Below the pieces are notes generated by a model. It was not told the origin of the DNA. It did no database searches and was given only the letters and a program-made list of their open reading frames with translations. This document shows, in pieces, positions 1 to 9,165 of a DNA stretch of 64,000 nt; the first letter of the stretch is position 1; each line of letters opens with the position of its first letter. The DNA comes from Alistipes sp. (GTDB lineage Bacteria; Bacteroidota; Bacteroidia; Bacteroidales; Rikenellaceae). A program made the translations under genes and the position numbers. Where the stretch lies: positions 53,631 to 117,630 of the forward strand of contig JAFQRH010000017.1 in assembly GCA_017410165.1 (NCBI GenBank), read 5' to 3'.

Positions 1-360
1 GTGGTGGGTGTGGGCGCAAAAACCTACTCACGCTATATGAGAGGGTGCAATGTGGGGAGGGGTAGCGTGGTGTGTGAAAGACGGACTCTGTTGGTAAAAA
101 CTTTCCCTAAACTCCCTAAACTCCTTAAACTCCCTACTCACGCTATATGGGGCGTGGTGGTGGGTGTGGGCGCAAAAACCTACTCACGCTATATGGGGCA
201 GGGTACGTATGGACGGGTCGCACGAAAGACTCTGTCGGTGGAAAACTTTCCCTAAACTCCCTAAATTCCTTAAATTCATTAAATTCCTTAAACTCCCTAC
301 CAAAAAAAGAGAATTTAGAGAGTTTAAGGAGTTTAGAGAGAACATACCCGCCATAAAAGC
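1..360. repeat. Gene-free repeat block with direct duplications and nonamer arrays
   Basis: No credible gene lies here. A 39-bp segment at 1-39 recurs exactly at 157-195. The 16-mer CTACTCACGCTATATG occurs three times (24-39, 134-149, 180-195). A second related block starts at 76 and again at 224. Two arrays of a degenerate 9-bp unit, (A/T)(C/T)TCC(C/T)TAA, lie at about 104-135 and 249-300. The reverse complement of the unit fills about 310-341, so the last two arrays can pair as a long AT-rich hairpin. Short reading frames across it give only low-complexity peptides and I treat them as spurious. Confidence 0.75.
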
Positions 361-397
361 GACAACCGCAAGGGCTTGAATGCTCCTTGCGGTTGTT
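361..397. terminator. Terminator-like hairpin after the LRR lipoprotein gene
   Basis: A GACAACCGCAAGG arm pairs with CCTTGCGGTTGT around an 11-nt loop. It lies just past the stop codon of the minus-strand gene ending at 420. The T tract on the minus side is weak, so termination efficiency is uncertain. Confidence 0.55.
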
Positions 398-419
398 TGT
401 GTGTTAGTGGAACGCCTGC

Positions 420-1667
420 TTAAAACTCGTACGGATAGATTGCCGAAGCATACCCTCTCCAATATGGCTTTGATTTATATGCATCAACCGATGCTGTCGG
501 TACATAAATTTTGCGGTCGGAAGAGTTGTTGTCGAATACAGAACTACTGCCCAAACTTGGCGGCGTAGTTGGTTTGCAATATACCTCTTTCAGCGCGTCG
601 CAATCTCTGAATGCATTATCTCCAATCGTCGTTACGCCATTTCCGATTGTAACACTTGTCAGCGCGTCGCAACGGCTGAATGCACAAAATACAATCGTCG
701 TCACGCTATCGGGGATTGTAACACTTGTCAGCGCGGAGCAATCCCAGAATGCAGAATTGCCAATCTCAGTCACGCCATTTCCGATTGTAACACTTGTCAG
801 CGCGTCGCAATCTCTGAATGCATTATTTCCAATCGTCGTTACGCCATTTCCGATTGTAACACTTGTCAGCGAGGAGCAACTGTGGAATGCTGAACTACCA
901 ATCGTCGTCACGCTATCTGGGATTGTATATTCGGTTAATCCGGCAGGGGCAAAAGAGTTTAATACGCCATCCACAATCAAACAACGATTATCCTCCGACG
1001 CAAATTTGCCATAGAATGTTTTCAGCGCGTCGCAATATCTGAATGCAGGACTTCCAATCGTCGTCACGCTATCTGGAATTGTAACACTTGTCAGCGAGGA
1101 GCAACTGTGGAATGCTGAACTACCAATCGTCGTCACGCTATCTGGGATTGTATATTCGGTTAATCCGGCAGGTGCAAAATAGGTTAATACACCATCTACA
1201 ATCAAACAACGATTATCCGCCGAAGCAAATTTGCCATAAAATGCTGTCAGCGCGGAGCAATAGGCGAATGCTTCACTTCCAATCGTCGTCACGCTATTTC
1301 CAATTGTAACACTTGTCAGCGCGGTGCAATCGTAGAAAGCACCATATCCAATCGTCGTCACGCTATCGGGAATTGTAACACTTGTCAGCGAGGAGCAATC
1401 GTAGAATGCCCAATTTCCAATCGTCGTCACATCTCCATCAAAGGTTATTACGCCAACTCCATTTTCGTAGGTGTTAGAGGTGATATTTGCCCCGAAGAGT
1501 TGCATAGCAGTAGCATTGCTATTAAGGTTGCCACTATATGGCTCGATAACATTTCCATCCGAAGATGTGTACCAAATCACGTTGTTAGTAATTGGCATTT
1601 CAAGCGTGTCGGTTGAGCAAGCAGCGAGAGCGGTCGCCGCGAGTGCAAAAAGGAAAAAGCGTTTCAT
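420..1667 (-). CDS. BspA-like leucine-rich-repeat surface lipoprotein
   Basis: The 415-residue protein starts with a lipoprotein signal peptide (MKRFFLFALAATALAAC), so it should be exported and lipid-anchored. About ten 23-residue repeats of the type VTTIGxxAFxxCxxLTSVTIPDS follow, the treponemal/BspA LRR_5 class seen in Bacteroidales surface adhesins. Two longer inserts (GKFAS.DNRCLIVDGVL..FAPAGLTEYTIPDS) interrupt the array. At DNA level, about 150 bp starting at 871 is nearly repeated at 1096, a 225-bp in-frame period, so the array has recently expanded. The C-terminal part (IYVPTASVDAYKS) is a typical end for this family. It lies 29 bp after oxyR on the same strand with no obvious promoter between. 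Its ligand is unknown. Confidence 0.85.
   Translation of the reverse strand: MKRFFLFALAATALAACSTDTLEMPITNNVIWYTSSDGNVIEPYSGNLNSNATAMQLFGANITSNTYENGVGVITFDGDVTTIGNWAFYDCSSLTSVTIPDSVTTIGYGAFYDCTALTSVTIGNSVTTIGSEAFAYCSALTAFYGKFASADNRCLIVDGVLTYFAPAGLTEYTIPDSVTTIGSSAFHSCSSLTSVTIPDSVTTIGSPAFRYCDALKTFYGKFASEDNRCLIVDGVLNSFAPAGLTEYTIPDSVTTIGSSAFHSCSSLTSVTIGNGVTTIGNNAFRDCDALTSVTIGNGVTEIGNSAFWDCSALTSVTIPDSVTTIVFCAFSRCDALTSVTIGNGVTTIGDNAFRDCDALKEVYCKPTTPPSLGSSSVFDNNSSDRKIYVPTASVDAYKSKPYWRGYASAIYPYEF
871..1245. repeat. In-frame 225-bp duplication inside the LRR gene
   Basis: Sequence from 871 to about 1016 is nearly identical to that from 1096 to about 1245. The offset is 225 bp, exactly 75 codons, so it duplicates two LRR units plus one insert module without a frameshift. 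Confidence 0.8.
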
Positions 1668-1696
1668 ATATTAAGATGTGTTTTTGCAGGGTTATA

Positions 1697-2590
1697 CTAT
1701 TTCTTGCCGACGCACTCCGAGATGGTCGAGCGCAGGGCATCGACAATCGACTTTTTGACGTAGGTACGGCGGATGGCAAGCGAGATTTTACGCGACGAAG
1801 CACCCTTAAAGAGCGTCTTGACCTGGCGCGCACGCTCCTTCGGGATATATTCGAGCGACATCTCCGGAATAATCGTGATGCACGACGTACAATCAACAAT
1901 ACGCATAAGCGTATCGAGCGAGCCCGACTCGAAATAGTAGCGCGACGGCAACGAGTGGCGTGCCTGGCAGAGTTCGAGCACCTGGTCGCGCATACAGTTA
2001 CCGACGCTCAACAGCACAAGATCGCGCATATCGATATCCTCGATGCGGATATTGGCACGATTGAAGAGCGCATTCGACGGCGAAACGTAGGCATAGAAGC
2101 GGTCGTCGAACAGGTCATACTCGATAATACCCTCGCCACACGTACCTCCGGCAACAAGCGCAACGTCGATACGGTCGCGATTCAGTGCGTCGATAATATG
2201 CTCGGTCTTCATTTCGCGCACCTCCAACTCTACCTTCGGATAGCGTTGCACAAACTCCGGAATGAATTTATGGAGCAGATAGGGGGCGATGGTCGGAATG
2301 ACACCCAGACGGATTTTGCCCGCAATCTCGCCTTTGAGTTGCGAAACCACCTCCTTTATCGAGTTATACTCCTTCAACGCCTCTCGCGCCTGTGCCAAAA
2401 CCACTTCGCCCGCCTCGGTCGGGATGACCGGCTTTTTCGAGCGGTCGAGCAGCATCACACCCAACTCCTCTTCGAGCGACTTAATCTGCATACTCAGAGA
2501 TGGTTGCGTTACGAAACAATGGTCGGCAGCAATCGAAAAACTACCAAAGTTGGCAACTGCCAGAAAGTATTCAAGTTGGATTATTGTCAT
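1697..2590 (-). CDS. oxyR: LysR-family hydrogen peroxide sensor OxyR
   Basis: The 297-residue protein has an N-terminal LysR winged helix (TIIQLEYFLAVANFGSFS..A, TQPSLSMQIKSLEEELG) and a periplasmic-binding-like effector domain. The effector domain holds NCMRDQVLELC, placing cysteines at 199 and 208, the same numbers and spacing as the redox pair of E. coli OxyR. That makes peroxide sensing by disulfide formation the likely role, with activation of catalase, Dps or AhpCF genes, none of which is in this window. A consensus promoter lies at 2614-2644, giving a short leader. It is divergent from trpS. Confidence 0.9.
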   Translation of the reverse strand: MTIIQLEYFLAVANFGSFSIAADHCFVTQPSLSMQIKSLEEELGVMLLDRSKKPVIPTEAGEVVLAQAREALKEYNSIKEVVSQLKGEIAGKIRLGVIPTIAPYLLHKFIPEFVQRYPKVELEVREMKTEHIIDALNRDRIDVALVAGGTCGEGIIEYDLFDDRFYAYVSPSNALFNRANIRIEDIDMRDLVLLSVGNCMRDQVLELCQARHSLPSRYYFESGSLDTLMRIVDCTSCITIIPEMSLEYIPKERARQVKTLFKGASSRKISLAIRRTYVKKSIVDALRSTISECVGKK

Positions 2591-2613
2591 ACATCAAAAC
2601 ATTATCTTTACGA

Positions 2614-2644
2614 CAAAAGTATAAAAAAAAATTATACTTGCAAA
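2614..2644 (-). promoter_or_regulatory. Consensus Bacteroidetes promoter for oxyR
   Basis: On the minus strand TTTG (2641-2644), a 19-bp spacer and TACTTTTG (2614-2621) match the TTTG-N19-TAnnTTTG consensus. The expected start lies about 20 nt before the oxyR ATG. Confidence 0.7.
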
Positions 2645-2674
2645 GCCAAACCTCGCTAATCGAATTTATTTTCA

Positions 2675-3895
<1,221 letters not shown>

Positions 3896-3898
3896 ACA

Positions 3899-5740
3899 GT
3901 GCGCTCGACAGAGAGGGCCGAGCAGCAGACGAAAGTGATTGAAGAGTCGAAATATATCAAAGCAGCCGGCAGGGATAAGATTTATCGCTGGTTTCTGCGC
4001 ATCACGCAACGCCTGAGCGAGCGACAGATGCTCGCCATACTCGCCGTTGTGGTGGGCTTGGCTGCCGGTGTCGGCACCTACCTGTTCGAGGTGTTGCTGC
4101 ACCTGATTAAGAGTTGTCTGGTCAATTGGTTCGATGTCGATACGTTCCACTTCCTCTACCTGATTTATCCCGCCGTCGGTATCGTACTTGCGACGCTGTT
4201 CGTGAAGTACATCGTCAAGGATAATATCTCGGAGGGCGTGACGCGCGTTCTCTACGCAATGTCGCGCCGTGGGTCGCGCATCGCGGGCCACAACTGCTGG
4301 ACGTCGATTGTCGGCGGTGCTACGACCATCGGTTTTGGTGGTTCGGTAGGTCCCGAGGCACCGATTGTGCTGACCGGTGCCGCCATCGGCTCGAATATCG
4401 GAAAACTCGCCAAACTCAACTATCGCAACATCACGCTGTTGCTATGTTGCGGTGCGGGTGCGGCCGTTGCATCAATCTTCAAAGCACCAATTACGGGCGT
4501 GGTATTCGTGCTCGAAATTCTGATGCTCGACATCACGTCGGCTTCGGTTATTCCGCTACTTATCTCCTCTGTCACAGCCACCACGATAGCCATCGTGCTG
4601 CGCGGTTTCGACCCGATTATCTCCGTGTCGCTCACCGCAGCCGATGCCTTCCAAATCAAGCAGATACCGCTATTCATTCTGCTCGGCGCCATCTGCGGAG
4701 GCATATCCTATTACTTTACGCGCACGAATGCCGCCATAGCCAAACGCATCGGCGGCATCGACAACCAATACAAGCGTTGGGCAATCGCCGGCGCGATACT
4801 CGGTATGCTGATATTCGTCTTCCCACCACTCTACGGCGAGGGTTACGAGGCATTCGTATCGCTGATGCACGGCGACAAAAGCACGATATTCGAGAACTCG
4901 CTCTTCTACGACTTCAAACACATCGAGTGGGTTGTACTCATATACGTCATCGCCATCATCTTCTTCAAGGTCGTAGCGATGGCGACGACCAATGCCGCAG
5001 GCGGTGTCGGCGGAACATTCGCACCATCGCTCTTTGTCGGTGCATTTACCGGTGCAGCATTGGCTCTGCTGTGCAACACCTGTTTCGGATGGAATCTCTC
5101 GCTGGCAACATATACGCTGGTCGGTATGGCGGGTGTGATGGCGGGCGTGATGAATGCGCCACTGACCTCGATATTCCTTATCGCCGAACTATCGAACGGC
5201 TACGGGCTCTTCATCCCGCTGATGATTGTCGCCTGCATCGCCTTTGCTATCGGCTACTATCTCGACCCCGACTCCATATACACCAAGCGTCTGCGTCAGC
5301 GTGGCGAACTGCTCACACACGACAAAGACCAATCGGTATTTGTCTTTCTGCACCTCGATGAGTTGATGGAGACCGACTTTGTCCGGCTCAAAGAGCACTT
5401 CACGCTCGGCGACGTGGTCTCGATTATCGCCTCGGCACGCCGCAACATATTTCCGGTCATCGACAACTTCGGTCGCCTGCTCGGCATCGTTCAGTTGGAT
5501 GACCTGCGCGAGGATATGTTCAAACGCGAGAAGTGGGGACGACCAATCACCCACTATATGATTCAGCCACCGGACAAGATTCTGGAACACGAACTCGTGC
5601 AGGAGGTATTGCCTCGTTTCGAGCAAAACCATACGTGGATGTTGCCGGTTGTCGATAAGGAGAATCGCTATCGTGGCTTTATCTCCAAGTCGAAGATTCT
5701 TAACGCATACCGCGAACAGTTAGTCAAGATTTCGCAATAA
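3899..5740 (+). CDS. ClC-family chloride transporter with C-terminal CBS pair
   Basis: The 613-residue membrane protein has about ten to twelve hydrophobic segments up to residue 440. It carries ClC signatures: GGSVGPEAPIV near residue 146, whose Glu aligns with the gating glutamate of GREGP, and GGVGGTFAPSLFVGA. The conserved glutamate suggests a proton-coupled antiporter rather than a channel (inference). Two CBS domains fill about residues 460-610 and probably bind adenine nucleotides. I use the GTG at 3899, 3 bp after trpS; a second GTG at 3935 is possible, and the first in-frame ATG would cut off the N-terminal amphipathic segment. Confidence 0.9.
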   Translation: MRSTERAEQQTKVIEESKYIKAAGRDKIYRWFLRITQRLSERQMLAILAVVVGLAAGVGTYLFEVLLHLIKSCLVNWFDVDTFHFLYLIYPAVGIVLATLFVKYIVKDNISEGVTRVLYAMSRRGSRIAGHNCWTSIVGGATTIGFGGSVGPEAPIVLTGAAIGSNIGKLAKLNYRNITLLLCCGAGAAVASIFKAPITGVVFVLEILMLDITSASVIPLLISSVTATTIAIVLRGFDPIISVSLTAADAFQIKQIPLFILLGAICGGISYYFTRTNAAIAKRIGGIDNQYKRWAIAGAILGMLIFVFPPLYGEGYEAFVSLMHGDKSTIFENSLFYDFKHIEWVVLIYVIAIIFFKVVAMATTNAAGGVGGTFAPSLFVGAFTGAALALLCNTCFGWNLSLATYTLVGMAGVMAGVMNAPLTSIFLIAELSNGYGLFIPLMIVACIAFAIGYYLDPDSIYTKRLRQRGELLTHDKDQSVFVFLHLDELMETDFVRLKEHFTLGDVVSIIASARRNIFPVIDNFGRLLGIVQLDDLREDMFKREKWGRPITHYMIQPPDKILEHELVQEVLPRFEQNHTWMLPVVDKENRYRGFISKSKILNAYREQLVKISQ

Positions 5741-5756
5741 ACGCCGCAACCACAGA

Positions 5757-5766
5757 TGGGGGGGGG
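5757..5766 (+). repeat. Run of nine G before the HAD gene
   Basis: Nine consecutive G (5758-5766) follow an ATG at 5756. A reading frame can begin at that ATG, but better starts lie at 5780 and 5792, so slippage would mainly affect the leader. Confidence 0.6.
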
Positions 5767-5779
5767 TAAAAGACCGACA

Positions 5780-6445
5780 ATGACAACCAATATGAAGGAT
5801 ATAAAGTGTGTGCTGCTCGACTTCGACGGCACGACAGCCGACACGTCGCAGAGTATTATCCACTGCGTAAATCGGGTTTTAGAGCCGATGGGCGCGGCGG
5901 CAGAGCCGGCAAAGGTGGCACGCATCACGGGCTATGCTCTGCACGACGTCTTCCGCCTCCTGCTGGGGGATGGCAACGAGCCACTCATCGACCAATGCGT
6001 TCAATCATACAGCCGCTTCTACGCAAGCGAAGGGCTCGGAATGATTACACTCTTTCCGAACGTACTCGACACGCTCGGCCGATTGCGCGCAGCCGGCATC
6101 AAGACAGCCATCGCAACCAATAATCTCACCCCCGTAATCGACGACGTAGCCGACCGCTTGGATATGCGCCGACATCTGGACGAAATCGTATGCATCGACC
6201 AAGTTGCCGAGGGCAAACCTGCGCCCGACATTGCGTTGGAGGCGATGCGCCGTTTAGGTTGCAAGCCCGACGAGACGCTGATGGTCGGCGACTCGGTGCT
6301 CGATATCCGAATGGGCATAGCGGCCTCGTGTCACACGTGCGGCGTAACCTACGGCAGTAATCCTCGCGAGGTGCTGGCAGAGGCAGGTGCGGAGTATCTG
6401 GTGGACGACTTTGCGGAGGTGGCAAAAATTATTTTGGGAGAGTAG
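5780..6445 (+). CDS. HAD-superfamily phosphatase, phosphoglycolate-phosphatase type
   Basis: The protein (221 residues from this start) has HAD motif I LLDFDGTTADT with both Asp residues, motif II in AIATNN, the Lys of motif III in EGKPAPDIAL, and motif IV MVGDSVLDIRMG. A helical cap between motifs I and II fits the Gph/PpaX group, but substrate cannot be read from sequence. ATG codons at 5756, 5780 and 5792 are all in frame. The first runs through nine G, so I prefer 5780. It ends 3 bp before rnhA, so the two are probably cotranscribed. Confidence 0.85.
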   Translation: MTTNMKDIKCVLLDFDGTTADTSQSIIHCVNRVLEPMGAAAEPAKVARITGYALHDVFRLLLGDGNEPLIDQCVQSYSRFYASEGLGMITLFPNVLDTLGRLRAAGIKTAIATNNLTPVIDDVADRLDMRRHLDEIVCIDQVAEGKPAPDIALEAMRRLGCKPDETLMVGDSVLDIRMGIAASCHTCGVTYGSNPREVLAEAGAEYLVDDFAEVAKIILGE

Positions 6446-6448
6446 GCA

Positions 6449-6904
6449 ATGGCAGCAATCACAATATACACAGACGGCTCGTCACTCGGCAATCCGGGTG
6501 CGGGTGGTTATGGCGTGGTACTCATCAGCGGTCCACACCGCAAGGAGCTCTCGGCGGGATTCCGACAGACGACCAACAACCGAATGGAGCTGATGGCGGT
6601 CTGCGTAGCGTTGGAGGCACTCAAATTCGACGGCTCGGATGTAACGATATACTCCGACTCGAAATATGTCGTCGATGCCGTATCGAAGGGGTGGGTCTTC
6701 GGCTGGGAGCGCAAACACTTCTCGGGCAAAAAGAATCCCGACCTCTGGGCACGTTTCCTACGCGCATATCGTCGCCACCACGTCCGCTTCGTATGGGTTA
6801 AGGGGCACGCCGAGACCGTCGAAAACAACCGTTGTGATGCGCTTGCCGTAGCAGCCGCAGGAGGTGCCGTGCTGCTCGAAGATGTGGGCTACCAACCCGA
6901 ATAG
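6449..6904 (+). CDS. rnhA: Ribonuclease HI
   Basis: The 151-residue enzyme removes RNA from RNA-DNA hybrids in the cytoplasm. All catalytic residues are visible: D9 (YTDGS), E47 (NRMELMA), D70 (YSDSKY), H120 (VKGHAE) and D130 (NNRCDALA). Length is normal for bacterial RNase HI, and the basic handle region (GWERKHFSGKKNPDLW) is present. It follows the HAD gene by 3 bp. Confidence 0.96.
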   Translation: MAAITIYTDGSSLGNPGAGGYGVVLISGPHRKELSAGFRQTTNNRMELMAVCVALEALKFDGSDVTIYSDSKYVVDAVSKGWVFGWERKHFSGKKNPDLWARFLRAYRRHHVRFVWVKGHAETVENNRCDALAVAAAGGAVLLEDVGYQPE

Positions 6905-7006
6905 CACCTCGCACAAACAATCGTACCGACTCACCTTCCCTCCCGTCGCTCTTGTTTTGCATAGGATTTGCAGGGGCAACTATCCATCAAACATATCTCT
7001 GTCACG

Positions 7007-8026
7007 ATGGATAACAACCTGCTCAGCGAACAACTCTCATACAACGGCGACACGCAAACCGTAACTCACGTTCACCGAATCGATTACAACGGCTCCACAA
7101 TCGAGGAGAGCACCGGCAACATCATCGACACGTTTCGTCCGCGCAGCAAGACGACAACGAGTTGGATTCGCATACACGGACTGCGCGACACGGCTCTAAT
7201 CGAGTCGATTTGTCGGGCATTCAACATAGATTTTCTCGTAACACAAGATATTCTCAACGTCAATCACCCCTGCAAGGTCGAGAGCCATACCGACTACAAC
7301 TTCATCGTAGCAAAACAGATTGGGACAGACGAAGAGCAGATGCACCTATGTTTGGTACAGGGGGCGAACTTCGTGCTCACGTTTGCCGAGAGCGAATCGA
7401 CACTCTTCGACGAGGTGCGAACGGCCATAACCAAGAACGTATTACGCATACGCTCCCGCTCGGCCGACTATCTGCTGTCGGTGTTGATGAACACCATCGC
7501 AGGCAACTATGTTGCTGTCGGGCAGAATATTGCAGACACATTGGACGACATCGAAACCGAGTTGCTTGGCGAACAGAACGGGGACGAGGTCGGGTCGCGC
7601 ATTCAGGCACAGCGTCGGCGATATATGGAGTTGAAGCGAGTTGTGATGCCTCTACGCGAGCAGTTTCCGCGCCTTGCGCACGCCGAAGCGCAACTCGTTG
7701 CAAAGAGCACCCACCCGTTCCTCGGCGATGTGAACGACCATCTGACATACGTTGCACAAGTGATTGAGGGTTGCCGCGAAACGCTCACTTCGCTGGTCGA
7801 TCTCTACGTCTCGAACACCGGACTGCGCACCAACGATATAATGATGCAACTGACCATCGTATCGACAATCTTCATTCCGCTGACCTTTTTGGTCGGCGTG
7901 TGGGGTATGAATTTTCGATATATGCCGGAGTTGGAGTGGCGATACGGCTACCCTGCCGCGTGGCTGCTGATGATTGTAATCGGCTTCACCGTATATGCCA
8001 TTCTCAAACGGCGACGATGGATGTAG
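7007..8026 (+). CDS. corA: CorA-family magnesium/cobalt transporter
   Basis: The 339-residue protein has a long cytoplasmic N-terminal domain and two C-terminal membrane helices. The signature GMNF ends the first helix, followed by RYMPELEW, the periplasmic loop typical of CorA (MPEL). This indicates a pentameric Mg2+ channel of the inner membrane. The frame extends to a TTG at 6968, but the ATG at 7007 (MDNNLLSEQL) is better placed. The gene is convergent with the AraC regulator at 8093-8962. Confidence 0.92.
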   Translation: MDNNLLSEQLSYNGDTQTVTHVHRIDYNGSTIEESTGNIIDTFRPRSKTTTSWIRIHGLRDTALIESICRAFNIDFLVTQDILNVNHPCKVESHTDYNFIVAKQIGTDEEQMHLCLVQGANFVLTFAESESTLFDEVRTAITKNVLRIRSRSADYLLSVLMNTIAGNYVAVGQNIADTLDDIETELLGEQNGDEVGSRIQAQRRRYMELKRVVMPLREQFPRLAHAEAQLVAKSTHPFLGDVNDHLTYVAQVIEGCRETLTSLVDLYVSNTGLRTNDIMMQLTIVSTIFIPLTFLVGVWGMNFRYMPELEWRYGYPAAWLLMIVIGFTVYAILKRRRWM

Positions 8027-8092
8027 TGCGTGCGAGCAGACGACGCGAGGCAGAAAAAAAGATAGAAAATTTCAGAAAAATTTCAAAAAAAG

Positions 8093-8962
8093 TTAGGCGT
8101 GGCGAAACTCCGATGGCGACATTCCCGTACGGCTCTTGAAGAGTGTCGAGAAGTACTCCGGACTCTCGAAGCAGAGTTTGTAGGATATCTCTTTGATTGA
8201 GATTGTCGAGCCACGCAACAACTCCTTGGCGCGGAACAGACGCAGATTGATGAAATACTGTGCCGGAGCCATTCCCGTATATCGCTTGAAGATGTGGCGG
8301 AAGGTCGAATAACTTATATTAAGGTATGCAGCAACATCCGGCATCGTAATATCGCGCTCGACCGCCTCCTGCATATAGACCCTCGCACGCGCCACGATGT
8401 CGGGCATCACGCCGTGCGTCTGCATACTGTTGTTGCGCGATGTCATAAACATCAGCCCGAGCAGATGATTAACCACACCGGCAAGCAGTTGCTGAAAGAA
8501 GGGCTCTTGGCGGGTTGCTTGCTCGATTGCCTCCTTATACAGCGCAATAATCGTCTGATTGATACCGATTTGATACATCGGCTTATCTATCGAAAAGAAG
8601 CCCTCCCTTACGCGATGGTCGATGTTCGCACCGCGAAAACCAATCCAATACTCCGACCACCCCGTCGCGCTATCGGGGGCGTAGGTGTGCCACTCGCCCG
8701 GAAAGAGCAAAAACATATCGCCGGCACGCACTGCGTGGCGACCCGACGACGAGGTCTCCAACTCGCCCTCACCCTCAACGATATAGACCAGCTGATACTC
8801 CTGCAACACTCGTCCTCGTTCGGGGCGGAACATATACTCGCGATTGTGCAACGCCGGCGGATACTGCTCGCCCGGTTTAACGCTCTGAAAGCCAACCGTG
8901 CTGACCATCAACCCCCAACGCTCGTCGGAGAGGTTTTGCGCTATATATTTTATAGGTTCCAT
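8093..8962 (-). CDS. AraC-family regulator, probably of rhamnose catabolism
   Basis: The 289-residue protein has an N-terminal cupin sensor domain (RAGDMFLLFPGEWHTYAPDS) and a C-terminal double helix-turn-helix (ISYSTFRHIFKRYTGMAPAQYFINLRL, then CFESPEYFSTLFKSRTGMSPSEFR). It is transcribed divergently from rhaB with about 200 bp between, the arrangement expected for a pathway-specific activator. Bacteroides thetaiotaomicron also has an AraC-type RhaR beside its rhamnose genes (established knowledge). Rhamnose as inducer is inferred from this context only. Confidence 0.85.
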   Translation of the reverse strand: MEPIKYIAQNLSDERWGLMVSTVGFQSVKPGEQYPPALHNREYMFRPERGRVLQEYQLVYIVEGEGELETSSSGRHAVRAGDMFLLFPGEWHTYAPDSATGWSEYWIGFRGANIDHRVREGFFSIDKPMYQIGINQTIIALYKEAIEQATRQEPFFQQLLAGVVNHLLGLMFMTSRNNSMQTHGVMPDIVARARVYMQEAVERDITMPDVAAYLNISYSTFRHIFKRYTGMAPAQYFINLRLFRAKELLRGSTISIKEISYKLCFESPEYFSTLFKSRTGMSPSEFRHA

Positions 8963-9126
8963 AACAATATTCTTTGTTGTTTTTTCGACAGCCGCCTCAC
9001 ACGCGAGCGCACATTCGGCATTTACCTTTTACAATTTTAACCATTTTTTGCGAGTCGGGAAAGAGTTTAGACATTTTTTTAAGGCATTAGGACAAAAAAC
9101 AAAGTACAAAAGCCGCTTTTTACCGA

Positions 9127-9134
9127 TAACTTTG
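9127..9134 (+). promoter_or_regulatory. Candidate -7 element of the rhamnose operon
   Basis: TAACTTTG matches TAnnTTTG 32 bp before the rhaB ATG. No TTTG stands at the right spacing upstream, as expected for a promoter that depends on an activator such as the divergent AraC protein. Confidence 0.5.
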
Positions 9135-9165
9135 TATAAGAAAGTGTAAAAAACATCACTAACCT

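Noticed and set aside
147..462. Several short frames with LNSLNSLNS or KFREFREF repeats
   Set aside because: These are translations of the nonamer arrays, not genes.
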